Of a DNA stretch of 64,000 bases, positions 46,955 through 54,782 are shown one piece after another. Under the pieces are notes generated by a model. It was not told the origin of the DNA. It did not search any database and saw only the letters and a program-made list of their open reading frames with translations. Source of the DNA: Sphingomonas sp. 35-24ZXX (GTDB lineage Bacteria > Pseudomonadota > Alphaproteobacteria > Sphingomonadales > Sphingomonadaceae); NCBI RefSeq assembly GCF_000786215.1, contig NZ_JROG01000001.1, positions 496,001 through 560,000 on the forward strand, read 5' to 3'. Numbering within the stretch: the stretch's first letter is position 1; each line of letters begins with the position of its first letter. The position numbers were made by a program, and so were the translations under genes.

Positions 46955-48960
46955 CGCTCCAGCACCTCGCCAAGCCCTGCGAACAGCGCGGCAAAGGCAC
47001 TGTCGGGGCGATAGAACACTGGTGGCTGTCCGATGGGAGCGGCGATGCGGTGCAGGCCCGGCGCGTAATCCACGCCGCTCCACACGTGCCGCCACACGCC
47101 CGCGCCGGGGAGCACGACAGACCTAGCCGTAGCGCCCTGCTCGATCACCGGGGCCACCAGCAGGTCGGCACCGTAGAGAAACTGGTCCTGCACCGTAAAG
47201 AGGGCAGCGTCGTGCGGGTAATGCAGGAACAGCGGGCGCTGGGCGGGCAGGCCTGCCTCACTCGCCTGATGGCACAGATGCCGCACGTAAGGCGCAAGAT
47301 GCGCGTGCACCCGGCTCCAGCGTGCAAAGCAGGCGAGCAGTTCGTCGTTGCTGTCGTACTGCAGATTGTCGTCGGGGCGGTTGCCTTCGTGGCTGCGCAT
47401 CACCGGCGCGAATGCGGCCAGCTCGCACCAGCGCTGCATCAGCTCGTCGCTGCGGATGTTGCCGTGCAAGGAGGTATAGCCGCCGCAATCCGAATGGCTG
47501 TAGGCGTTGCCGACGAGACCTGCCGACAGCGCGCCGGTGATCACCGTGCCGATGCCGTCATGCCGGGTGAAATCGACCGACTGGTCGCCCGCCCACAGCA
47601 ACGGGCAATGGGCCTGAACGCCGGAGAAGCCTGCGCGCATGAAGAATACCGCATCGCCCGTGCGGCCACGGCTGGCGACGGCGCGGGCGTTGACCTCCGC
47701 CCACAGCACCGGCCAAAGATTGTGCGCCTCCAACGGGTCGGAGCCATCGGCCAGACGCAGATCGGTGGGCAGATATTCGCCGAAGTCCGCCATCCAGCCA
47801 TCGATGCCGATATCGAGCATCTCGCGGCCCAGGATACGCTCGGCAAACCATGCGCGGGTTTCCTCGCGGGTGAAATCGACCACGCCGCAGTCGAATTCGC
47901 CGAAGTCGACCAGGTGGACCTCGTCGCTGTCTTGCGCGAGGCAGAAATGACCGCCGGCGCGGCCTTCCTCGTACAATTCGCCATCGACCGCGATATAGGG
48001 GTTGGCATAGGCCATGAAGCGGATGCCGCGTTCATGCAGTGCTGCAATCCGGTCCTTCAGCGCAGGATAGCGCGCCGCGCTGCGGTCGCCGGCATGCCAG
48101 TCCCAGAACAGGCGGCGACCAAAGGTCGTCTCGCGGATACCGGCCCAGTCTTCGCACCATATGGCCGCCACCGCGGTGCCGGCCTCGATGAAGCGTTCGA
48201 GCCGGTCAAAGCTCGATGCCCCTGACTTGAGCCCGACAATCGCGCCGCCGATCGCCCAGTCGGGCAGTTCGGGCTGGCGGCCGAAGTGCTTCGAGAGCTG
48301 CGAGACCAGCCCCAGCGGGCCATCATCGGCGAACAGTTCGAACGCGGCAGTGCTGCTCCAAACCTCCACCCGGTGCGCCGCAGGATCGGTGAAATCGAGC
48401 ACGCTGTAACAGCTGGCAGCGAGGTGCACGGCGAGCCAGCGCGAGGTCAGGAACGTCGGCTGGGGATAATTGGTGTTCCAGTAATCACCGCCCGCCATCC
48501 CGTCGGCGTCCATGATGCGGGTGAGTTCGGTCGACTTGTCACGCCCGACGCCAGGCTCGCTGGTCCAGATCGGGAAGGCGCGGCCATTGAGCGCGAGATA
48601 GCTCATCTGCTCGCCGCCGCCCCAGACGCACTCTTCCGCTTCGGCGTGAAAGCTCACGGTGATCCGGTCGTAGCCCGGCAGCAGGCTGGTCATGATCAGG
48701 CGATTGCCCCGGATCGCGATCCGCAGGGCAGGGGCGCCTTCGTGCAGCAGCTCCGCGCCGCTGTCGATCAGGCGCCACTCGGTGGGCGACAAGACATCGG
48801 CGGGCGCATCCGAGATGCGGAAATTGCCGCGAATCATCAGGATATCGGGGTTGCCGCGTGCCATGACCACCGCAGGACAGGAAAGTCGATGGCGCAGCAC
48901 CAGATGATCCCCGAAGCGGAGATCGAACCCGTCAATTTCGGCATCGAGCCGCAGTTTCAA
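46951..48960 (-). CDS. sulfoquinovosidase (GH31, YihQ/SmoI family)
   Basis: A GH31 glycosidase of 669 residues if started at TTG 48960, which has GAGGAT six bases upstream; an ATG at 49053 has no ribosome-binding site and adds 31 unlike residues. In the short numbering the nucleophile is D392 (GWMADFGE) and the acid/base is D459 (WAGDQ). The sulfonate-recognition set is present as K245 (GLKSG), E270 (WCEDW), R283 and W286 (GRRLFW) and Y495 (GGYTSL), the KERWY variant of this family. It should release sulfoquinovose from sulfoquinovosyl glycerol. No signal peptide is seen, so cleavage is cytoplasmic. Confidence 0.93.
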   Translation of the reverse strand: MKLRLDAEIDGFDLRFGDHLVLRHRLSCPAVVMARGNPDILMIRGNFRISDAPADVLSPTEWRLIDSGAELLHEGAPALRIAIRGNRLIMTSLLPGYDRITVSFHAEAEECVWGGGEQMSYLALNGRAFPIWTSEPGVGRDKSTELTRIMDADGMAGGDYWNTNYPQPTFLTSRWLAVHLAASCYSVLDFTDPAAHRVEVWSSTAAFELFADDGPLGLVSQLSKHFGRQPELPDWAIGGAIVGLKSGASSFDRLERFIEAGTAVAAIWCEDWAGIRETTFGRRLFWDWHAGDRSAARYPALKDRIAALHERGIRFMAYANPYIAVDGELYEEGRAGGHFCLAQDSDEVHLVDFGEFDCGVVDFTREETRAWFAERILGREMLDIGIDGWMADFGEYLPTDLRLADGSDPLEAHNLWPVLWAEVNARAVASRGRTGDAVFFMRAGFSGVQAHCPLLWAGDQSVDFTRHDGIGTVITGALSAGLVGNAYSHSDCGGYTSLHGNIRSDELMQRWCELAAFAPVMRSHEGNRPDDNLQYDSNDELLACFARWSRVHAHLAPYVRHLCHQASEAGLPAQRPLFLHYPHDAALFTVQDQFLYGADLLVAPVIEQGATARSVVLPGAGVWRHVWSGVDYAPGLHRIAAPIGQPPVFYRPDSAFAALFAGLGEVLER

Positions 48961-49023
48961 GCTATTATCCTCACCCCGCAACCGGGACTGTGGCAGTTTG
49001 GCCGCAGCCTCCGCCCGTTTTTC

Positions 49024-49066
49024 TGACACCGCTTGACATATCGGGACAGTCATAGCAGATCAAGCG
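49024..49066. promoter_or_regulatory. candidate operator/promoter region of the sulfoquinovose genes
   Basis: TGACACCGCTTGACA (49024-49038) resembles the uronate operator with changes at its centre, and CGCTTGA (49030-49036) is repeated inverted as TCAAGCG (49060-49066). On the minus strand TTGATC and TATGTC are spaced by 17 bases, a plausible promoter for the sulfoquinovosidase operon. The region lies between the divergent receptor and glycosidase starts. Assignment to the local LacI protein is inferred. Confidence 0.35.
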
Positions 49067-49136
49067 TCAATCGCGGCGACCATACCAAGGGGCGACAAGC
49101 CCCCGCTACGACCGCATTCTCGCAGGGAGAGGTACC

Positions 49137-51476
49137 ATGAAGCTCACCAAATATCCGTCCGTTCGCGCTCTGGCGCTGTCCGCCACCGCCCTCTCGCTGG
49201 GCTTCGCGATGCCTGCCCATGCGCAGGAAGCCGCTGAAGACACCACCGGCGGCATCACCGAAATCGTCGTCACCGCACAGAAGGTCGCCGAGAACGTTCA
49301 GGACGTTCCGATCTCGATCACCGCGATCACCGCGGACCGGCTTGAAACCACCGGCGTGACCAGCCTGGAAGGGCTGACCCAGCTGGTTCCGTCGGTCTCG
49401 TTCCGCAAGGGCACGACCAGCGCCAACAGCGCCATCGTGATGCGCGGCGTCGGCACGATTACCTTCTCGATCGCCGCAGAACCCAGCGTCTCGACCGTGG
49501 TCGATGGCGTCGTGCTCAGCCGTTCGGGCCAGGCGTTCATGGATCTGGTCGATGCCGAGCGGCTTGAAGTGCTGCGCGGACCCCAGGGCACATTGTTCGG
49601 CAAGAACGCATCGGCCGGTCTCGTCAACATCATCTCCAAGGGTGGTACCGACACGCTCGAGGCCGAAGCCCGCGCCGAGTTCTTCGAGGGCGAAGAATAC
49701 CGCCTGCGCGCTTCGCTTTCCGGTCCGCTGGCCGAGGGCCTGACCGGCCGCGTCACCGGCTTCTACGGCACGTTCGATGGCAACATCACCAACATCAACG
49801 GCGGCCGTCGCAACACGATCAACGGCTACGAGCATTATGGTGCGCGTGCGATCCTCGACTATGACAGCGGCGGTTCGCGCTTCCGCTTCATCGCCGACTA
49901 TTTCGAGGCGGACGATGATTGCTGCGCCGATGTCACCGGCGTCAGCCGCGGCGCGGTGCTCGATCGCGAGCTCGGCCTGCCCGGCGGCGTGGCGCGCGGT
50001 GTCAACCAGCGCTTCGTCAACCACAACCTCGTTACCCAGACGCGCGACAAGCAGTGGAGCCTGACCGCTTCGGGCGATTTCGACGTGCTGACCGACCATG
50101 TGCTGAGCGTGGTTGCCGGTTATCGCAACTGGGAAAACATCGAGATTCGCGAAGGCGACTTCCTGCCGCGCGCGATCGTCGGCACCGGCGAGCTGCACGA
50201 CAATGGCGCTGTCCGCACCGAGCAGCTTTCGCTCGAAGTGCGTCTGGCCTCCGACCAGTCCAAGCCGTTCTTCTACCAGATCGGCGGTTTCCTGTGGGGC
50301 AGCGACAACGAGCAGGACTTCACGCGTCGCAACATCACCTGCAACACGTCCACCCTGCCGATCGATCCGATCACCGGTGGCCGTCCGTGCAACGTGAATG
50401 ACCGCACCAACACGCTGTTCCCGACCGCGACCTCGTTCAGCCAGGTGGAATCGCGCAACTATGCGATCTTCGGCCAGGCCACCTACCGCCTGACCGAGCA
50501 GCTCGCGCTGATCGGCGGCCTGCGCTACACCTGGGATGAACTCGACTTCGTCCACACCCGCGCGCCGGGCGTGAACGCGACGACGGGTCTTCCGGCCACC
50601 GGCCCCGGCGTTTCGGGCGCCCCTGCGGGCGGCACGATCGCCTCGGGCGGCAATGGCACCAACGTGTCGGCAGGCTCCAGCAGCAACGGCAACCTTTCGG
50701 GCCGCGCCGCGCTGCAGTTCAAGCCATCCGAAGACGTGATGCTCTACGGCAGCTACACCCGCGGCTACAAGGGCCCGGCATTCAACGTGTTCTTCAACCA
50801 CACCGCGCCGACCAACGCGATCCCGATCGACGAGGAAACCTCCGACGCGTTCGAAATCGGCATCAAGTCGCAGTTCCTCGACAACCGCCTGCAGCTCAAC
50901 GCGTCCGCCTTCACCGTCACCTATGACGGCTTCCAGGCGAACAACTTCGTGCTCTTGAACGGCGCGGTCGTTTCGAACCTGACCAACGCCGGATCGGTGA
51001 AGAGCGAAGGCTTTGAAATCGATCTGCTCGCGGTGCCGGTCGATGGCTGGACGCTGCGTGCGAGCGGCGCTTATGCGGACGCCACGGTGAAGCGCTTCAA
51101 CCCCAACCCCGCCACCAACGCGCCGGATGCCCGCAACGGCACCCAGCTGCCGCTGGCGCCGAAGTTCACCTGGACCATCGGCACCAGCTACGAGCGTGAC
51201 CTGGGCCCGGTGAAGGTCTATTTCGACACCGACTTCCGCCACGTCAGCCGTCAGTTCTCCGACCTTGGCGAAACCGGCCCGATCGCCGCCTATGGCATCT
51301 GGAACGGCTCGATCGGTTTCTCGGATCCGGAAGACAACTACCGCATCAGCTTCCTGGCGCGCAACATCACCGACAAGGCCTATGCGCTGCTCAACGTGAG
51401 CGCCGGCCAGCGCCTGCAGATCCCGCGCGATGCGGACCGCTATTTCGGCGTCAGCCTGCGCGCACGCCTGCGCTGA
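49137..51476 (+). CDS. TonB-dependent receptor divergent from sulfoquinovose operon
   Basis: A 779-residue outer-membrane receptor. A signal peptide ends at AHA-Q (residue 29/30). A TonB-box-like segment TEIVVTAQKV (41-50) precedes the plug (SLEGLTQLVPSVSF, RLEVLRGPQGTLFGKNASAG) and the barrel with the late motif SEGFEIDLLAVPVDGWTLRASGAY. AGGGAGAGG precedes the ATG. Its family is usually called iron-siderophore type, but sphingomonads use such receptors for many solutes; the divergent promoter suggests uptake of sulfoquinovosyl glycerol or a sulfolipid fragment. Confidence 0.92.
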   Translation: MKLTKYPSVRALALSATALSLGFAMPAHAQEAAEDTTGGITEIVVTAQKVAENVQDVPISITAITADRLETTGVTSLEGLTQLVPSVSFRKGTTSANSAIVMRGVGTITFSIAAEPSVSTVVDGVVLSRSGQAFMDLVDAERLEVLRGPQGTLFGKNASAGLVNIISKGGTDTLEAEARAEFFEGEEYRLRASLSGPLAEGLTGRVTGFYGTFDGNITNINGGRRNTINGYEHYGARAILDYDSGGSRFRFIADYFEADDDCCADVTGVSRGAVLDRELGLPGGVARGVNQRFVNHNLVTQTRDKQWSLTASGDFDVLTDHVLSVVAGYRNWENIEIREGDFLPRAIVGTGELHDNGAVRTEQLSLEVRLASDQSKPFFYQIGGFLWGSDNEQDFTRRNITCNTSTLPIDPITGGRPCNVNDRTNTLFPTATSFSQVESRNYAIFGQATYRLTEQLALIGGLRYTWDELDFVHTRAPGVNATTGLPATGPGVSGAPAGGTIASGGNGTNVSAGSSSNGNLSGRAALQFKPSEDVMLYGSYTRGYKGPAFNVFFNHTAPTNAIPIDEETSDAFEIGIKSQFLDNRLQLNASAFTVTYDGFQANNFVLLNGAVVSNLTNAGSVKSEGFEIDLLAVPVDGWTLRASGAYADATVKRFNPNPATNAPDARNGTQLPLAPKFTWTIGTSYERDLGPVKVYFDTDFRHVSRQFSDLGETGPIAAYGIWNGSIGFSDPEDNYRISFLARNITDKAYALLNVSAGQRLQIPRDADRYFGVSLRARLR

Positions 51477-51525
51477 GGCGGACCCAGGAATACCATAAGC
51501 CCTTCGGGTCGCAGGGCAGAAAACG

Positions 51526-51557
51526 GGGCTCCGGGCATCAAGTCCGGGGCCCTTTTT
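51526..51557 (+). terminator. rho-independent terminator of the TonB receptor
   Basis: GGGCTCCGG (51526-51534) pairs with CCGGGGCCC (51544-51552) around a nine-base loop and is followed by TTTTT. It lies 50 bases after the receptor stop. Confidence 0.85.
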
Positions 51558-52066
51558 CCTGTCTTGTATCCTCCCTGGAACGGGGATGGGGACCACGCAG
51601 TGGTGGAGGGGTGCCCTCTTCGGCGGGAGGGCGACACCCCTTCGCCTGGCTACGCCTGCCACCGCCGCTTGCAGGGGACGATTTGGAATGCGCGCGCCCC
51701 CACACACCCTCTCAGCCTAAGACTGTCGAAGGCCTCGCGCGAACGCCAGCCCCAAAGCGCCGCCGCGCTCCGGAGACAGCCGGAACCCAGGGGTCAACTG
51801 CCGCAGCGGCAATTGGCGTACCCGATCTTCGTGTCTTCGCGGCTTCGCGTGAGAATGTCTGGTTCACGCGAAGCCGCGAAGACGCGATGAACTTAGGCAC
51901 ATACCTGCGACCTCAAAGGTTGCGCCTTCGCCGAGCTCAGGTCGCGGAGGAGGGGCAGCTTTGGGTTCTTTCTGGAAAAAACTTGCCGTTCTGGAAGCGA
52001 CCCCAAAACGGACATTTCAATGACGTCTGTATTGTTCGGACTTTCAATCGAATGTAGCATAGCTGA
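51558..52066. other. gene-free intergenic stretch with repeat fragments
   Basis: About 510 bases without a convincing gene. It holds fragments of dispersed sphingomonad-type repeats, including GGAACGGGGATGGGGACC near 51578, a CTCAGCCTAAGACTGTCGAAGG piece near 51714, and the 20-bp inverted repeat listed separately. The short frames crossing it have no ribosome-binding site and coincide with these repeats. Confidence 0.6.
51833..51883. repeat. 20-bp perfect inverted repeat
   Basis: GTCTTCGCGGCTTCGCGTGA (51833-51852) and its exact reverse complement (51864-51883) flank an 11-base loop. It is a strong hairpin of the dispersed intergenic type. No open frame or terminal repeat of an insertion element adjoins it. 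Confidence 0.85.
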
Positions 52067-52645
52067 GTGAGAAGCCTGCCTTACCTCGTCGCTATCGTCT
52101 TCCTAGCTGGATGCAGGCCAGACAGTCGCGGAGTGGAGCCCGAGTCAAAGATGGGTGTTTCGGACGAGGAAGTCCCTGTATTTGACATAAGGCCATACGG
52201 CGATATCCCGTATATGGCTTACATTAACCCGATAGATCAGCAGATAGCTTTGTCACGTAGCGCGGCTGATGGTGGAGATGTGCCTTGCATGCGAGAAAAG
52301 ATGGTCGATGGTGAGACCGTAAACACAATGCTGCCCACCGATCAGTGCGTCTTCATGGAACCCGCAAAGGTCTGGCATGGTCGTTGGTTGAACCAATACG
52401 AACATTCGGTGTTCTGCCCAAACGAAGTGGATCAAAAAGAATGTAACGAAGCGAAGGGCGATATATGGCTTACACCTCGTCTATTCGACGAGTCCAACGG
52501 CAAGAGCTATCACATATCGTTTATTGGTAGAAAGACACGTTATTCCGGAGAACCCGGAGGGTATGGTCATTTGGGCAGCTACGCATCAGAAATCATCGTG
52601 GACCGCGTGATTTCAATCGAAGTAGCCTCAAGTCCTGTAGAATGA
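52067..52645 (+). CDS. hypothetical lipoprotein, AT-rich
   Basis: A 192-residue protein with a short signal and lipobox (VAIVFLAGC), so it should be lipid-anchored. Four later cysteines (CMREK, CVFME, FCPNE, KECNE) might form disulfides in the periplasm. I do not recognise the family. The gene is visibly AT-richer and uses rarer codons than its neighbours, and it is flanked by repeats on both sides, which suggests recent acquisition. It starts at GTG with no strong ribosome-binding site. Confidence 0.65.
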   Translation: MRSLPYLVAIVFLAGCRPDSRGVEPESKMGVSDEEVPVFDIRPYGDIPYMAYINPIDQQIALSRSAADGGDVPCMREKMVDGETVNTMLPTDQCVFMEPAKVWHGRWLNQYEHSVFCPNEVDQKECNEAKGDIWLTPRLFDESNGKSYHISFIGRKTRYSGEPGGYGHLGSYASEIIVDRVISIEVASSPVE

Positions 52646-52739
52646 AATTATGGGAGCGATTTGCTAGACGGAGATGGCAGCTAACCACCCAAGTCCTGCC
52701 ATTCAAGCCTCCAAAGCGGACCGCCAGGACCCGTCGTCA

Positions 52740-52758
52740 CCCTGAACTTGCTTCAGGG
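52740..52758. repeat. small hairpin repeat
   Basis: CCCTGAA and TTCAGGG enclose CTTGC, followed by GTCCATCC. This matches the common sphingomonad dispersed motif. It lies between the AT-rich lipoprotein and the Rieske gene stop. Confidence 0.6.
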
Positions 52759-52848
52759 TCCATCCATCCCCCCGCGCCATCGGCTTATCCGGCGCGATAG
52801 ATGCTCAAGCGCGTTCAGCATCACGCGTTGGACGACAAGGTCTTGCCC

Positions 52849-54210
52849 TCACTCCTTCGCCAGATACGCATCCAGCGTTGCGTGGAAATGGCGGATTCGG
52901 CTTTCCTGATAGCGGGCGAGCGTGACGCCCGGTTTGCGCGAGGCCTTGAGGCCTTTCTGGATGCGCATCAGATTGTCGGTGTCCTGGTCCGCCACCATCG
53001 CAGCGGACCCCAGTTCGGGCGCGTCAGCCCAGTTCTGGTGCGGCTCCAGCATCTTCATCGGCGCGGCGGGTGGGTGCGATCCATCCGGGCCCTTCGCGAA
53101 AAGATACATGATTTCCATGATATGGCTGTCGGGATCGTTGCCATTGGGGCGGAAGCGATAGACGATGGGCAGCGATTGTCCGCCCCAGGGCACCATGTTG
53201 GGGAACAGCAGATATTCGATGAGATCGAGCGATTCCGCGTCGGACAGATCGCTCATGTCCTTGTTGACCGCCTTGCCGATCTTTTCGCGCGCACGCTGCG
53301 CCAGCTTTGCCCGCGCGGTCTCGCCTTCGCCCATCTCGATCGGCTTGCCCGCAAAGAATGGCACGTCGCGGCGCATGTCCTCGATCACCTTGTCATCGCT
53401 GATGCCGACGACCGACGGGCTGGGCAGGCCCTGGACGCTGATCATGCGGCTGACGTGGCGGACGCCAGGCCAGACATCGTACTGGGTGTTGCTGTCGCCG
53501 TAATAGTTGACCACCTGCGGGTGAGCGACGGGGACGTGATAGGCCTCGATGAACGCCTCCATGCCCAGCTTCCAGTTGCACGGCATCACCTTGGCGACAT
53601 GCACCGCCTTGTAGCGGTCCTCCAGCGCGAAGCCTTCGAAATGGCTGGGCAGGATCTCGAGATATTCCTCGAACGGCTCGGCATCGGGGTCAAGGTTGAT
53701 GAACACAAACCCGGCCCAGATGCCGACCTTGGCCTGCGGCAGGCAGAACTTGTCCTTGTCGACCTGCGGGAAATCCCATTGCCCCGGCAACACCTTGAGC
53801 TTGCCGTCGAGCGACCAGGTCCAGCCATGAAAGGGACAGCGGATCTGCTTGGCGTTGCCGCTGTCGGTGCGCAGCATCGTGCCCCGGTGCAGACAGGCGT
53901 TGATATAGGCCTTGATGTCCCCTTCGGCCGTGCGCACCAGCAGCACGGAATCATCGACAATGTCATAGACCAGCTGGTCGCCGGCCTCGGGAATATCCTC
54001 GACGCGGCAGGCCAGCTGCCAGCATTTGCGCCAGACTTTCTCCACCTCGCGCGCGTGCCATTCGGGCGAGAAATAGCGTTCCACGCTGACATCATCGAGC
54101 GACTGGCCCTCGGGCGGCGATTCCATCCGCAAGACATCGGGCGCGCGGTTGCTGTCGGTCTCGTAAACCTCTTGCACCGATGGCCTCGGCCGCCGCGCGA
54201 TAATGTCCAT
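52849..54210 (-). CDS. Rieske non-haem iron oxygenase, alpha subunit
   Basis: A 453-residue ring-hydroxylating-type oxygenase. The [2Fe-2S] Rieske ligands are C106/H108 (CLHRGT) and C125/H128 (CPFHGW). The catalytic iron ligands are H225 and H230 (EAYHVPVAH), with the third ligand expected near the C-terminal aspartate region. No ferredoxin, reductase or beta subunit gene is adjacent. The substrate is unknown. AGGGGAG precedes the ATG. It diverges from the DUF3237 gene across 59 bases. Confidence 0.9.
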   Translation of the reverse strand: MDIIARRPRPSVQEVYETDSNRAPDVLRMESPPEGQSLDDVSVERYFSPEWHAREVEKVWRKCWQLACRVEDIPEAGDQLVYDIVDDSVLLVRTAEGDIKAYINACLHRGTMLRTDSGNAKQIRCPFHGWTWSLDGKLKVLPGQWDFPQVDKDKFCLPQAKVGIWAGFVFINLDPDAEPFEEYLEILPSHFEGFALEDRYKAVHVAKVMPCNWKLGMEAFIEAYHVPVAHPQVVNYYGDSNTQYDVWPGVRHVSRMISVQGLPSPSVVGISDDKVIEDMRRDVPFFAGKPIEMGEGETARAKLAQRAREKIGKAVNKDMSDLSDAESLDLIEYLLFPNMVPWGGQSLPIVYRFRPNGNDPDSHIMEIMYLFAKGPDGSHPPAAPMKMLEPHQNWADAPELGSAAMVADQDTDNLMRIQKGLKASRKPGVTLARYQESRIRHFHATLDAYLAKE

Positions 54211-54269
54211 AGTAGCTCCCCTGGCTTTCGATCTTTGCCAGACGATGGCCGGATGCTAGCGCTGCTTCA

Positions 54270-54743
54270 ATGAAAAACCTTGCCCACACCCATCTCATGA
54301 CGCTCCGGCTTGATGTCGATTTCGGCCGGACTAAGCGGGTCGGTATCATCGCCTCTGGCCATCGGGGCATTGCCATGGTCACCGGCGGCACATTCGACGG
54401 AGCGCGATTGCACGGAACGGTGGATTCGGGCGCCGACTGGTTCGTCATCCAGCCCGATGGTTCGCTGCTGATCGATGTGCGGCTGACGCTGACCACCGCC
54501 GATGATGTGCCGATCTATCTGAACTATCAGGGTTCGATGCGGGGCAGGGGGGACGCGATGGCGCGGTTTCACAAGGGGCAGCTGCTCGATCCGGCCGACT
54601 ATAATCTGCTGATCAGCGCGCGCCTAGAATGTGGCGATGCGCGCTATTCCTGGCTCAACGCGCTGACCTTGACCGGCTCGGGAACGCAGACGCTCTCCGG
54701 GCCGGTCTATGAGATCTATCAGATCGGTCAGACGCTGGACTGA
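54270..54743 (+). CDS. DUF3237 family protein
   Basis: A 157-residue protein of the DUF3237 (UPF0311) beta-barrel family: an N-terminal LMTLRLDVDF, GGTFDGARLHGTVDSGADWFV, a DVRLTLTTADDVPIYLNYQG core and a C-terminal YEIYQIGQTLD. No catalytic residues are known for the family. Members often sit beside aromatic-degradation oxygenases, as here next to a Rieske gene. The ATG at 54270 lacks a clear ribosome-binding site; a start at the second methionine is possible. Confidence 0.8.
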   Translation: MKNLAHTHLMTLRLDVDFGRTKRVGIIASGHRGIAMVTGGTFDGARLHGTVDSGADWFVIQPDGSLLIDVRLTLTTADDVPIYLNYQGSMRGRGDAMARFHKGQLLDPADYNLLISARLECGDARYSWLNALTLTGSGTQTLSGPVYEIYQIGQTLD

Positions 54744-54782
54744 TCAGGTCCAGAGCCGGTTGCCACGATCGGCCTCTTGCGC

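Noticed and set aside
49050-51707. 885-codon open frame on the minus strand opposite the second TonB receptor
   Set aside because: It mirrors the receptor codons, has the arginine/valine/aspartate-rich composition of antisense high-GC frames, and shows no family motif; the plus-strand receptor has a signal peptide and plug/barrel motifs.
51564-51900. Short open frames in the intergenic region after the second TonB receptor
   Set aside because: They overlap dispersed repeat fragments, have no ribosome-binding site and no protein-like composition.
52849-54210. Rieske oxygenase as a sulfoquinovose-desulfonating dioxygenase
   Set aside because: Known sulfoquinovose dioxygenases are 2-oxoglutarate-dependent rather than Rieske enzymes, and a desulfonating monooxygenase is already in the operon; only proximity supports the idea.
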